A stretch of 64,000 bases of DNA. Source: Prochlorococcus sp. AG-402-A21 (GTDB taxonomy: Bacteria; Cyanobacteriota; Cyanobacteriia; PCC-6307; Cyanobiaceae). Of the stretch, positions 1-9,290 are shown piece after piece. The position numbers were made by a program, and so were the translations under genes. Positions within the stretch are counted from its first letter, which is position 1; each line of letters starts with the position of its first letter. The notes under the pieces are model-generated. The model was not told the origin of the DNA. It saw only the letters and a list, made by a program, of their open reading frames with translations, and did no database searches. Location of the stretch: positions 62,001 to 126,000 of the forward strand of contig QCHI01000002.1 in the NCBI GenBank assembly GCA_003279655.1. Reading direction: 5' to 3'.

Positions 1-1
1 G

Positions 2-151
2 TATCAAGGTGATTATAAATATTTTAAAGAAAAAAAAATGGAAGAAGAAAAAGAAAAAGAAAAAGAATTAAAATTGGCTGAACGTGAAAAGAAAAGGTTG
101 AATAACCGAGAAAAACAGCGAAAAAAGAAGAAAAAAAGAATAAATAAATGA
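2..151 (+). CDS. C-terminal fragment of a truncated ORF, possibly ABC-F family ATPase (Uup-like)
   Basis: Open frame from window start: YQGDYKYFKEKKMEEEKEKEKELKLAEREKKRLNNREKQRKKKKKRINK*; the GDYKYFKEKK segment resembles the end of ABC-F proteins. 5' end outside window. Confidence 0.45.
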   Translation, partial: YQGDYKYFKEKKMEEEKEKEKELKLAEREKKRLNNREKQRKKKKKRINK

Positions 152-171
152 TTATAAAAATCTTTCTTAGT

Positions 172-1350
172 TTATAGTTGGAGATTATAAATATCAACTG
201 GTTTGATAGTTTTTATAGACTCTATGTTTGCTCTAACTATTTTAATTTTTAAAGTTGATTGTAAATTATTTTGACTAATTTTTTTTACGACATCTTCTGG
301 AGTTTTAATTTTTTCATTATTGATTGAAATTATTAGATCATTAACTTTTAATCCACCTTTTTCGGCAGGACCATTTGGCATCAGATATTGAATAATTGCT
401 CCATCTTCTGTTTTGGAAAGAAAATTACTTTTTTGTTTGATATTGCTTGAAAGTGTTACTCCAATCATTGGATGCTTGGCTCTACCACTTTTGACCAAAT
501 CTTTGGCGATTTTTCTAGCTCTATTTATTGGTATTGCAAAACCTAATCCTGCACCAGGCCCTGAGCGAACAAGAGTATTAATACCAATCACTTCTCCAAC
601 AGAATTCAGCAATGGTCCTCCAGAATTACCTGGATTAATTGCTGCATCTGTTTGAATTAAATCTATCCTTTTGTCGGAAATACCTAATTGAGCAACATCT
701 CTATTAAGATTACTGATTATTCCAAGGGTAACCGTATTTTCAAGCCCAAAAGGATTTCCAACTGCAATGGCCCAATCACCAACTTTTAAATTATCTGAGT
801 CTCCCAATTGTGCGGTCGGCCAAGGTCCTTTTGCCTTCAGTTTAATAACCGCAAGATCCGTTAAAGAATCTAACCCAACAACAGTTCCAACCACTCTTCT
901 TCCATCTGATAATCCCACTATGAGTTGATCTGTTTTTTCTATTACATGAGCGTTAGTTAAAACTAGACCTTCTTCAGAAAAAATTACTCCACTTCCTTGG
1001 CCTTTTTCTATTCGAGATCGTGGAACTTGGAGGCCTCTCAGACCAAAGAATCTTTCCAAATATCGATCATTCAAGATCCCAGGAGGAAATACGCTTTCAC
1101 TGGAAGATAAAACTTTGCGCTGTGTTTCAATTGTTACTACTGCATCTCCACTGATATTTAGTGCTTTTGATACGAAAGATTGTGTATTGCGATTTTGTGG
1201 AAATGACAGTAACGCTTCACTAGAGTGAATTGGAGTCTCATATCGGAAATTTACAAAAATAAAAATAGATAATACAAAAATTTTAAAATATTTTTGTTGG
1301 TTTAATTTTAGGGCTCCTATTAATAGTCTCTTTGCATCTAATCCATGCAT
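172..1350 (-). CDS. HtrA/DegP-type serine protease with PDZ domain
   Basis: GSGVIFSEEGLVLTNAHVI, DLAVIKL, TDAAINPGNSGGPLLN catalytic motifs followed by C-terminal PDZ-like region; N-terminal hydrophobic segment. Confidence 0.93.
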   Translation of the reverse strand: MHGLDAKRLLIGALKLNQQKYFKIFVLSIFIFVNFRYETPIHSSEALLSFPQNRNTQSFVSKALNISGDAVVTIETQRKVLSSSESVFPPGILNDRYLERFFGLRGLQVPRSRIEKGQGSGVIFSEEGLVLTNAHVIEKTDQLIVGLSDGRRVVGTVVGLDSLTDLAVIKLKAKGPWPTAQLGDSDNLKVGDWAIAVGNPFGLENTVTLGIISNLNRDVAQLGISDKRIDLIQTDAAINPGNSGGPLLNSVGEVIGINTLVRSGPGAGLGFAIPINRARKIAKDLVKSGRAKHPMIGVTLSSNIKQKSNFLSKTEDGAIIQYLMPNGPAEKGGLKVNDLIISINNEKIKTPEDVVKKISQNNLQSTLKIKIVRANIESIKTIKPVDIYNLQL

Positions 1351-1573
1351 GATCTTTTAGGAGGGATTAGTTTTTATTATCAAAATGAATCATAGCTAAT
1401 TTGGAACTTGAAAGATCCACTAATTTAATTACCGTAGATTTTTACTAAAAACGATATCTTTGAACTTTCTTTCCTATAGAATATTTATCTGATCTATTTT
1501 TTGATTGATGATGAAACTCGAGCGACTTAAAAGCTTACTCTGATTGAGGCATTCAGTTTTTTGATTTATCATT

Positions 1574-1858
1574 TTGCAAATGTTGAGCAATTTTTTACCC
1601 TTTGTTTATGGCCTGTCAGTTTTTGTTTTGTTAATTTTGGCTGCCAGAATAATGCTGAATGGGTTTTTTTCAGGTCAAGCTTCATTTAAGACTCAAAATT
1701 CATTTTCCAATAAAAAAAATGTTGATCGAACAGGTTTAGTTACTGTTCACCCTGAGCTTTTAAATAAAGATGGGTGCCTTACTGATGAAGATTTGCTCAC
1801 AGTTCGTTTTTCTAAGGACACTGATCATCCACAATCATCTGAAAAGCCTTTTGAATAA
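1574..1858 (+). CDS. Small cyanobacterial membrane protein of unknown function (DUF2973-like)
   Basis: 94 aa, single N-terminal TM segment, polar tail; resembles cyanobacterial DUF2973 proteins from memory. Confidence 0.6.
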   Translation: MQMLSNFLPFVYGLSVFVLLILAARIMLNGFFSGQASFKTQNSFSNKKNVDRTGLVTVHPELLNKDGCLTDEDLLTVRFSKDTDHPQSSEKPFE

Positions 1859-1912
1859 TTTTCATTAGATTTTTTGCTTTGACATTAAATAGTTCTCAAA
1901 GAGGTTTTAATT

Positions 1913-2296
1913 TTGGAACAAAGAACCCGCATAGTCGCTGCAGTTTTGAAAAACACGAAGTTACCTCCAAGATTTCGTCTCAGATTATTAAAGGAAGATC
2001 CAGTAAGGCTTGAATTAAGTCTTACCCCAGCCTATGGAAAAGATCCTATTCAAGTTGGGTTAGTAGAATCTTTAGATTTGGTTGCTAGACGAGACAGAGA
2101 AGGAAGAATGCCTAGAGATTTACAAGGAACATGGGATTGGACTGTAAGGCATGGTGACGTAAGCACTGGTGGATGGAATCCTTACTTAAAAGAAGCTCTT
2201 CAAACAATGTTCGAAACTGGATTACCAGCCATTATTTACGAAGAACTAACTGGCGATGACTATCATCCAGTTGATGGAGCAAGACATGTTAGATAG
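1913..2296 (+). CDS. Conserved cyanobacterial hypothetical protein
   Basis: 127 aa ORF with TTG start, GTWDWTVRHGDVSTGGWNPYLKEALQTMFETGLPAIIYEELTGDDYHPVDGARHVR; no domain recognised. Confidence 0.7.
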   Translation: MEQRTRIVAAVLKNTKLPPRFRLRLLKEDPVRLELSLTPAYGKDPIQVGLVESLDLVARRDREGRMPRDLQGTWDWTVRHGDVSTGGWNPYLKEALQTMFETGLPAIIYEELTGDDYHPVDGARHVR

Positions 2297-2384
2297 AGTT
2301 TTAAATTTTTTTTTAATGGTATATTTATATGTTTTCTCATTGTGAGCATTTCTTTAGTATTATTAAAATAATTTTGATTTACAA

Positions 2385-2531
2385 ATGAAAGATAACTTTG
2401 AACCTCGTTATGGATTTGTCAATTTTGCTGAAATATGGAATGGTCGACTAGCTATGATAGGTATTTTAATAGGTTTAACAACAGAGCTTTTAACAGGACA
2501 GGGGATTTTAACTCAGATGGGAATAGGTTGA
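2385..2531 (+). CDS. hli: High-light-inducible protein (Hli, single-helix LHC-like)
   Basis: 48 aa, absent from ORF track: MKDNFEPRYGFVNFAEIWNGRLAMIGILIGLTTELLTGQGILTQMGIG*; contains the chlorophyll-binding type motif AEIWNGRLAMIG...E..TGQG. Confidence 0.9.
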   Translation: MKDNFEPRYGFVNFAEIWNGRLAMIGILIGLTTELLTGQGILTQMGIG

Positions 2532-2562
2532 AAAACTAATTTTAGTTTTATATTTTTATAGT

Positions 2563-3723
2563 TTGACTAATTTTAAAACCTCTAATCAATCTTTAACTAC
2601 TTATGATGTTCAAGAATTAAACCAATCTATCGGTTTATTACTATCAAGAGGATTTGCCCCAAAATTTATACTTAAAGCGACTGTTTCAAAATCACAACGA
2701 AAAAAAGGTCATTTATGGCTGACTTTAACCGATGGTAAAGCAAGTATCGATGGAGTTGCATGGTCATCAACAATCAAATCTTTAAAGTTTTTACCTAAGC
2801 AAGATGATGGAGTTATTATTATAGGGAAATTAAATTTCTGGGAATCACAAGCAAGAGTATCTGTACAAGTTTTTGATATTCGAGCAAGTATTTCTACTGT
2901 TCTCAAGAAGTTCGAAATAGTTAAATCAAAACTTTTTAAAGAGGGTTTTATAGACGATTCATTACGAAGAAAATTACCAAAATATCCTCATTCAATTGGT
3001 ATTCTTACTAGTGTTCCAAGCTCTGCTTTGGCTGACATGCTTAGAGCAGCTAAGGAAAGATGGCCATTAACAAAATTGCAAATAATTCCTATTCCAGTTC
3101 AAGGTAATCATGAAAATGAATTGAAATCTATTTTAAGAAATTTAAAAATGAATAAGTTAGAATTAAATGCAATAATCATTGCGAGAGGAGGAGGAAGTAG
3201 AGAAGATTTAATGTTATTTGATAGTGAAATCATAGCTAAGGAAATAGCAACATTTCCTATACCAGTAATTACAGGAATAGGTCACGAAGATGACCTAACA
3301 GTTGCTGATCTTGTCTCAGACCATAGATCTGCTACTCCAACTGCTGCTATTGTTGATTTACTACCTTCAAGAGAAATTGAGAAAAACAATTGTCTGCAAA
3401 ATAAAAAAATACTCAAAGATTTTTTTAAATTATTCTTTCAGAATAAAAAGAATTTTTTAACTACGAACAAATCTTTATTTCATTCTCATTCACCTCTATT
3501 ATTATTGAAAAATAAAAGAATAAAAATAAAGTATATGTATGAACTTTTGAATGCACTTTCTCCACAAAAATGGTTAAAAAGAGGTTTTGCACTAATTACT
3601 GATGAGAAAGGTAATTCAATTTATAGTGTAAATAGCTTTAAGAAAAAAGATAAGTTCTTAGTTCAATTTGCTGATGGAAAAATCACCGCAGAGGTTGATA
3701 AAATTAATTATGATAAAGTATAA
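2563..3723 (+). CDS. xseA: Exodeoxyribonuclease VII large subunit
   Basis: OB-fold N-terminus, IIARGGGSREDLMLFDSE, GIGHEDDLTVADLVSDHRSATPTAAI; TTG start. Confidence 0.95.
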   Translation: MTNFKTSNQSLTTYDVQELNQSIGLLLSRGFAPKFILKATVSKSQRKKGHLWLTLTDGKASIDGVAWSSTIKSLKFLPKQDDGVIIIGKLNFWESQARVSVQVFDIRASISTVLKKFEIVKSKLFKEGFIDDSLRRKLPKYPHSIGILTSVPSSALADMLRAAKERWPLTKLQIIPIPVQGNHENELKSILRNLKMNKLELNAIIIARGGGSREDLMLFDSEIIAKEIATFPIPVITGIGHEDDLTVADLVSDHRSATPTAAIVDLLPSREIEKNNCLQNKKILKDFFKLFFQNKKNFLTTNKSLFHSHSPLLLLKNKRIKIKYMYELLNALSPQKWLKRGFALITDEKGNSIYSVNSFKKKDKFLVQFADGKITAEVDKINYDKV

Positions 3724-3746
3724 AGTTGTTAATTAACAACTTTATA
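3719..3746. repeat. 28-bp perfect palindrome overlapping the xseA stop codon
   Basis: tataaagttgttaa/ttaacaactttata is a perfect inverted repeat with no spacer. Confidence 0.95.
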
Positions 3747-3789
3747 TTCTATGTTATCTCCAGACAGGGGAACTACAAACCATTTATCA

Positions 3790-4041
3790 ATGTCTAATAA
3801 AGCTAAAAAAATACAAAATATAGAAATTTTTAAAGAGGATATTAAGAAATTAAGTTATGAAGAATCTATATCTGCATTGGAAACCATTCTAGCCGATGTA
3901 CAAGATGAAAACATTTCACTAGATAAAATTCAGGTTAATTATATTCAAGGTCATCTTCTCCTTAAACATTGCGAGGAACTGCTGCAATTCGTTGAACAAG
4001 AAATTAACGAAATTAATCCTGATTTTTTAAATATAGATTAA
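3790..4041 (+). CDS. xseB: Exodeoxyribonuclease VII small subunit
   Basis: LSYEESISALETILADVQDENISLDKIQVNYIQGHLLLKHCEELL; immediately downstream of xseA. Internal ATG at 3790 preferred over 3751. Confidence 0.9.
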   Translation: MSNKAKKIQNIEIFKEDIKKLSYEESISALETILADVQDENISLDKIQVNYIQGHLLLKHCEELLQFVEQEINEINPDFLNID

Positions 4042-4043
4042 TT

Positions 4044-4373
4044 TTATAAATCTATATCTTCTGAATGTATATCAATTGTTGCTGCACTGGCTGGAATATT
4101 TTCGAGCATATCCTCGTTGCTGTTCATAGTTGCTCCACATATGGGACACATTTTCTGATTATTCAGAAAGCTTGAGCCACAAGCTTCACATGTTTGTAAT
4201 TTTGATTGGATGTTTTTCCAAGTAAACCACCCAATGCCTCCCAATATTAGTGGTATTAAGGTGATGATAATGAATATTCCACCTGCTAAATCAAGAATTA
4301 ATTTCCCAGCCGGAGTAGGCAAAATAACAAGTAAAATAAAGACCATCCAAATTAATGAAGATGGCTTATTCAT
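4044..4373 (-). CDS. Zinc-ribbon membrane protein of unknown function
   Basis: Two hydrophobic segments then CEACGSSFLNNQKMCPICG zinc ribbon. Confidence 0.7.
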   Translation of the reverse strand: MNKPSSLIWMVFILLVILPTPAGKLILDLAGGIFIIITLIPLILGGIGWFTWKNIQSKLQTCEACGSSFLNNQKMCPICGATMNSNEDMLENIPASAATIDIHSEDIDL

Positions 4374-4435
4374 AAGTATTTAAAGGATTTCCTTCTATAT
4401 TCTAATTTAAAGTTTGTTTCTTGTTTGATTGATCT

Positions 4436-5350
4436 TTAAACGTATCGATTGCGACGCATGCTTGCAATTACAACGCTCCAGCATTGACCAAAATAAATAA
4501 TCACTCCTACCATCCAAACCCAAAGAGTCAATACTAGGACTCCTCCAATAAATCCATAAGCTTGAAATCTTGTCCCCAGTGAAAGGATACTTCTGCTAAC
4601 TGCCAAATTTAGAATAGTTAGTAAAGTTCCAATCATAAAAGCCCCAGGTATAAGTGGCTTTAAAGGCACTCTTCTACTTGGGAGTAAACCCTGCAAAAGT
4701 AGTGCCATGGTTGAAAAACCTATTAATGGAAGCATGAATTGCCCCACTTGAAGGACGGGTATTTTTGACATTGCATTTTGAATCCAAGGTGTTGTATTTG
4801 CTAATTCCTCTAAAACTGCGCCAGGGATCATACGAATATTTGCACTGATTTGATCTATTACCATTAAAAAACCAACTAATAGAACTACAAAAAATGCTTC
4901 TATTCTGTTTCTGAGAAATCGAAATGCTTGAATTCTAAGTGGATCAGGTTTTGATTTGGCGGGTAAGACATCCTCCCATAATCTATCTGCACCTCTTTGT
5001 AATGTTAGATAGGCATTTCCAGCAGTTATCATTAAAAACATTGCTCCAAGTAATCCCGCTCCAAATCCTTGATTAACTAATTTTATTAACGTTGAATCCA
5101 CTAGGCCAACAACAGATGGAGGTAAAACTTGTGCAGCCAGAGCAATGATTTGTTGATCTAAACCTTGCTGTTGGCCTAAAAACCATGATGCAACAGATAA
5201 AGATATCAGTAATATTGGGAAAAAGGACTGAAGAGTGTAGTAAGCAAATGCTGCGCTTAAATCAACGCAATCACACTTAGACCATCTTTCATAAGCTCTC
5301 CAGAGGCTACTAAAAAACCATCTTGCTTTTTGACTCCAGTTCAAGTCCAC
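4436..5350 (-). CDS. YihY/BrkB family inner membrane protein
   Basis: CDCVDLSAAFAYYTLQSFFPILLISLSVASW, several TM helices, GFIGGVLVLTLWVWM; GTG start. Confidence 0.9.
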   Translation of the reverse strand: MDLNWSQKARWFFSSLWRAYERWSKCDCVDLSAAFAYYTLQSFFPILLISLSVASWFLGQQQGLDQQIIALAAQVLPPSVVGLVDSTLIKLVNQGFGAGLLGAMFLMITAGNAYLTLQRGADRLWEDVLPAKSKPDPLRIQAFRFLRNRIEAFFVVLLVGFLMVIDQISANIRMIPGAVLEELANTTPWIQNAMSKIPVLQVGQFMLPLIGFSTMALLLQGLLPSRRVPLKPLIPGAFMIGTLLTILNLAVSRSILSLGTRFQAYGFIGGVLVLTLWVWMVGVIIYFGQCWSVVIASMRRNRYV

Positions 5351-5489
5351 TTTGGTTTTAAAGTATTTACTATTACGCTACCTCGACGGGAGAGGATTTT
5401 TCTTACTTGAATTAGTAGATTTAAAATCATAGATTGTTTTAGTGCAGCTAATTTCATTATTTATTGAAAAACAAAAAGCTGAGAATAAA

Positions 5490-6308
5490 TTAACTATCTT
5501 GAATTAATGCCCTGGCCCAAGGCTGCATTTTGCTCAACTGATCTTCAGACGATGCAGTTAGTAATGGGAAATTGACAGAAGTAAGATCAGTTCCAGAGAT
5601 AATATCTTTTGGATTTTTGTCCAACCAATTGATAAGACAATGAAGCTCCTCCAGTATTAACCAAGCAGCTGCAACATCCCAGATTTTTGGAGTCGCCTCT
5701 AAAGCAGCAATGGTTTGTCCTATGGCAACACTGGTCATATTTAAACTTGAGACCCCAAGTAATCTGATTTTTCCGGGAAAAGATTTTTCTGGCTTTATTT
5801 GTAAGACTTTAATGGATCGGCTACAAAGAGAAATGCAGTCACTATTTTTTTTGAAGCGAGATTCAGGTTTAAGTGGTTTGTTGTTTAGCCAAACTCCTTT
5901 TCCTCTTATTGCAAAAATTCTTTTATTCAAAGCTGGGATATCAAGAAAGGCTGTCTCAGGTTCCCCATTGGTGAAACGTGCTATTGATATTGCCCAGTAA
6001 GGAATGCCTGCAGCAAAATTAGTTGTGCCATCAAGAGGGTCAACCACCCAATATTCACTGGATTCAGGAATTGACTTATTGCCCTCTTCACTCAGGACGC
6101 CTTCTCCAGGAGCAATTTGTGATAAACCTTGAACGATTGTTTTATCACTCCACCTATCACACTCTGTAATAAGTGTTCCATCAGGTTTGATGTCAGAGTT
6201 GATTTGACCAAAGTCTTGAAGCTGACGTCTTCCCACCTCGTCTACAAGATTATGAATTGAAATTAGTTGAGCATTGCTCAGGGGTTTAGATATTGGGATT
6301 TGATTCAT
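5490..6308 (-). CDS. Inositol monophosphatase family protein
   Basis: VLSEEGN, WVVDPLDGTTNFAAGIPYWAISIA, IWDVAAAWLILEE. Confidence 0.93.
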   Translation of the reverse strand: MNQIPISKPLSNAQLISIHNLVDEVGRRQLQDFGQINSDIKPDGTLITECDRWSDKTIVQGLSQIAPGEGVLSEEGNKSIPESSEYWVVDPLDGTTNFAAGIPYWAISIARFTNGEPETAFLDIPALNKRIFAIRGKGVWLNNKPLKPESRFKKNSDCISLCSRSIKVLQIKPEKSFPGKIRLLGVSSLNMTSVAIGQTIAALEATPKIWDVAAAWLILEELHCLINWLDKNPKDIISGTDLTSVNFPLLTASSEDQLSKMQPWARALIQDS

Positions 6309-6325
6309 TGTTATTTAGTTATAAG

Positions 6326-7903
6326 CTATAGCTGACATAAAGGAATTAAATTCGATTCATAAAGATTTAATTTGCTATCTATTTTGCTTTGATTCTCTTG
6401 ATTGACTTTGATATCACATGGTTTGATGTTGTCTAAACCTGTTTGTCTACTTAAATCAGCTAATAAGCTGTTGTAGCTAGTAACAGAAATAATATAACGC
6501 ACCTCGGAATCAGTTAAATCTCTTTGATTGTTCACAACTTCTCGTTGTGTAGTGATACCTGATTTATATCTAAGTTTGGCAAGTCTTAGAGACTCTCTTG
6601 CAGATAAAACTTCTGTGTAAGCAGCAGCAATATTTAGTTTGGCCGACTCTTGTTGATAAAAGACTTCTTCGACTTCTTTCCTGATTTGGGCTCGTTGTGC
6701 AGCAAAATTGAGCTTTGACTCTTTTGCTTTACTTTTGTTGTAATTGTATAAAGATCTTGATTTTCCTCCATCAAAAAGAAACCATGTTGCATTGAGTCCA
6801 ATGGTGTTAGAGAAGCTGGAGGATGTATTGCTAGTGTTTGGGGATATTTGATTTAACTCGCCTTTTGCAAATGAAGAAGTAGATGTATTCACTATGCTTA
6901 ATTTTGGTTGGCCAGCAGCTAGTGCTGCATTGGCATTACTATTATTAATTGATATATCCAAAAGAATGCTTTCAAGCTCTTCTCGCGAATTATAAGCTGC
7001 AATAATACTCTCTTCTAATGATAAACCCCATATACCTGTTACTTGAGTTTTTGAACCAATTAAGGGTGTTATATTCCCTGGCAAATTAAGTATTTCAGCA
7101 AGATATCTTTGACCAATTTTTTGATCTCCGGATTTCATATTAAATAATTGCTGATCTCTAGCTAATTGTGTTTTAGCTTCTAGAACCTCTAATTTCGTAC
7201 CAATACCTGATTCAAATCTAATTTCTGCGTCTCTTAATCCAACAGTTGAGGATTCTATTGATTTTTTTGCTACTTCTATTTCCTCATTTGCTTTTTGCAA
7301 ATTGAAGTAACGCTTTTTTGCCTCTAATTTTAAATCTCTTAAAATTATTGAATAGGTATATTTTGACTTTTCAAAACTATCTCTAGCAGATGCTATCTCT
7401 GGGACTCTTGCAGGGTTAATTAAATCCCATTTAATTTGAGCAGAAATAGAAGAGCTCCACTGTTTACTTGAAGTGTCTTGAATGAAACTTGATTCATTAT
7501 AATTCTTAGATTCAAAATATTGAGGAATGCCATTAGCTGATAAGTTTAATGTTGGGTACCAGGAAGATAACGAACTTTTTAATATTGCCTTGGCTTGCTC
7601 AACTCTTTCTAAGTAAATTTTGATCGTTTGGTTGTTATTTATAAGAATGTCTTCTAACTGATTGAGGTTAATTTTTTGATAGGATTTTACTAATACTTCC
7701 TCTGCTCTAGAGGGTAAGAAAAGATCTTCAGGCGAATTTAATTCATATAAGACTCTTGGTTGATTTTGACTCTGGCTTTTACTTAAGTCTCCTTTTATCT
7801 TCATATTGGAGGTTATTTTCTGTGAACTTGTAGCCCATAAAGGATTTAGTCCAGATATAAATAAACCTGCAACAATGAGAAACTTTCTCTTCACTCTCCT
7901 CAT
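6326..7903 (-). CDS. TolC-like outer membrane efflux protein
   Basis: OEP repeats (LRDAEIRFESGIGTKLEVLEAKTQLARDQ; SLRLAKLRYKSGITTQREVVNNQRDLTDSEVRY); signal peptide begins at internal Met (MRRVKRKFLIVAGLFISG), so 7903 preferred over 7954. Confidence 0.9.
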   Translation of the reverse strand: MRRVKRKFLIVAGLFISGLNPLWATSSQKITSNMKIKGDLSKSQSQNQPRVLYELNSPEDLFLPSRAEEVLVKSYQKINLNQLEDILINNNQTIKIYLERVEQAKAILKSSLSSWYPTLNLSANGIPQYFESKNYNESSFIQDTSSKQWSSSISAQIKWDLINPARVPEIASARDSFEKSKYTYSIILRDLKLEAKKRYFNLQKANEEIEVAKKSIESSTVGLRDAEIRFESGIGTKLEVLEAKTQLARDQQLFNMKSGDQKIGQRYLAEILNLPGNITPLIGSKTQVTGIWGLSLEESIIAAYNSREELESILLDISINNSNANAALAAGQPKLSIVNTSTSSFAKGELNQISPNTSNTSSSFSNTIGLNATWFLFDGGKSRSLYNYNKSKAKESKLNFAAQRAQIRKEVEEVFYQQESAKLNIAAAYTEVLSARESLRLAKLRYKSGITTQREVVNNQRDLTDSEVRYIISVTSYNSLLADLSRQTGLDNIKPCDIKVNQENQSKIDSKLNLYESNLIPLCQL

Positions 7904-7940
7904 AGTTATAAGAAAAACTGAGATGGATTTAATAAAGCAA

Positions 7941-9290
7941 TTATGCTTTACCAAGTGCTTTGTTCACGATGTCTTGTGCATCATGGACAATTCTTATAGA
8001 CACATTAAGTGACAAAGAGAGCTCTTGAAGAGTCATGTCATCAAGAAAGATTTTTTCACCTTGCCTTAGCATGACCGATGGTAGAAGTAATTCATCGCCT
8101 AATTCTTTTCCACATAGTCCTTTTATGAGGTCTTGGCCTGTTAGTAAGCCTGTCACTATTTGTTCTTGTCCCCAATAAGGACTTGGAATCCCATACAGGT
8201 GCACTACGAAGTTATTTATTTTATTTAGTCGTTTGCAAGGCTTCTGTAATTCATTTTCAACAAGTTTGCCAACAACCCAGCTGCAGGTTCTCTTTTGATC
8301 AATTTTGTTAGGCAGATTTTTTGTGGCTTCATCCATCTCTCTAAGAAAAATGCGAATACTTCCTATTCCATTCTCTTGTTGAGGTAAATCTTCGTAAGAA
8401 TCAAGAGAGGGTAAAGCCTTCTTCGCTATTAAATACCATTCGTCAGATAACCAGGCAAAACGGGAACCCGTTGATTTATAAAATATTCTCTGCATTGTCT
8501 CAACTTGATTGATGACTCTTTTGGCACAATCAGAATCAACCGGTATTAGCCCATCATGGCTGGGTCGAAACCTTGTTAACCCCACTGGAACTACTGCTGC
8601 TGAAAGGACTACAGGGAAATCTCCTTGCGCAAAACTATATAGATCATTAATGGTTCTTTCTAAAGCATTCCCATCATTCATTTCAGGGCAAACAACAATT
8701 TGAGCATGAATTTGTATTCTTTTTTCTGAGAACCAAGCTAACTGATTTAGAAGGTCAATAGCTTTAGGATTCCTTAGTAATTTTGACCTTAAAGAAGGTT
8801 CTGTTGCATGCACTGATACAAATAAAGGAGTGAGTCTTTGTTGATCAATTCTCAACCAGTCTTTTTCGGAAAGATTTGTAAGTGTTAAGTAAGAACCATA
8901 TAAAAAACTTAGCCTGTAGTCGTCATCTTTTAGATATAAGCTTTTTCTTTTGCCTGGGGGCTGTTGGTCAATAAAACAAAATGGACATTGATTATTGCAT
9001 TGTTTTAATCCATCAAACAAAGCTTCAGTAAAAGCTAGTCCTAACTCGTCGTCATAATCTTTTTCAATATCAATTGTATGTCTTTTCCCTTTTTCATCTA
9101 ATATTATTAATTTAATATTTTCTTCGGCAATAAGAAATTTGTAATCAATAAGATCTCTTGGTTTTACACCATTAATACTAATTAACTTATCTCCAACTTC
9201 AAATCCAAGCTCCTCGCCTATAGAACCTTCTTCGACAGAGGCAACAACAGCAGGTTTGATTTTGTTTTTGGTTATCTTTAATGTGCTCAT
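7941..9290 (-). CDS. DUF512 family radical-SAM-like protein with N-terminal PDZ
   Basis: PDZ-like GEELGFEVGDKLISINGVKPRDLIDYKF, CNNQCPFCFIDQQPPGKRKSLYLKDDDYRLSFLYGSYLTLTN. Confidence 0.93.
   Translation of the reverse strand: MSTLKITKNKIKPAVVASVEEGSIGEELGFEVGDKLISINGVKPRDLIDYKFLIAEENIKLIILDEKGKRHTIDIEKDYDDELGLAFTEALFDGLKQCNNQCPFCFIDQQPPGKRKSLYLKDDDYRLSFLYGSYLTLTNLSEKDWLRIDQQRLTPLFVSVHATEPSLRSKLLRNPKAIDLLNQLAWFSEKRIQIHAQIVVCPEMNDGNALERTINDLYSFAQGDFPVVLSAAVVPVGLTRFRPSHDGLIPVDSDCAKRVINQVETMQRIFYKSTGSRFAWLSDEWYLIAKKALPSLDSYEDLPQQENGIGSIRIFLREMDEATKNLPNKIDQKRTCSWVVGKLVENELQKPCKRLNKINNFVVHLYGIPSPYWGQEQIVTGLLTGQDLIKGLCGKELGDELLLPSVMLRQGEKIFLDDMTLQELSLSLNVSIRIVHDAQDIVNKALGKA

Noticed and set aside
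413-655. ORF of 80 aa on + strand inside htrA
   Set aside because: Fully antisense to a confidently assigned protease; no signal of independent coding.
2341-2384. Possible HLR1 (RpaB) site upstream of hli
   Set aside because: Only one TTTACA-like hexamer is visible; the second direct repeat at the required spacing is absent.
5361-5460. Short minus-strand ORF (MKLAALKQSMILNLL...) upstream of the BrkB-family gene
   Set aside because: About 38 aa, overlaps the downstream start, no recognisable motif.
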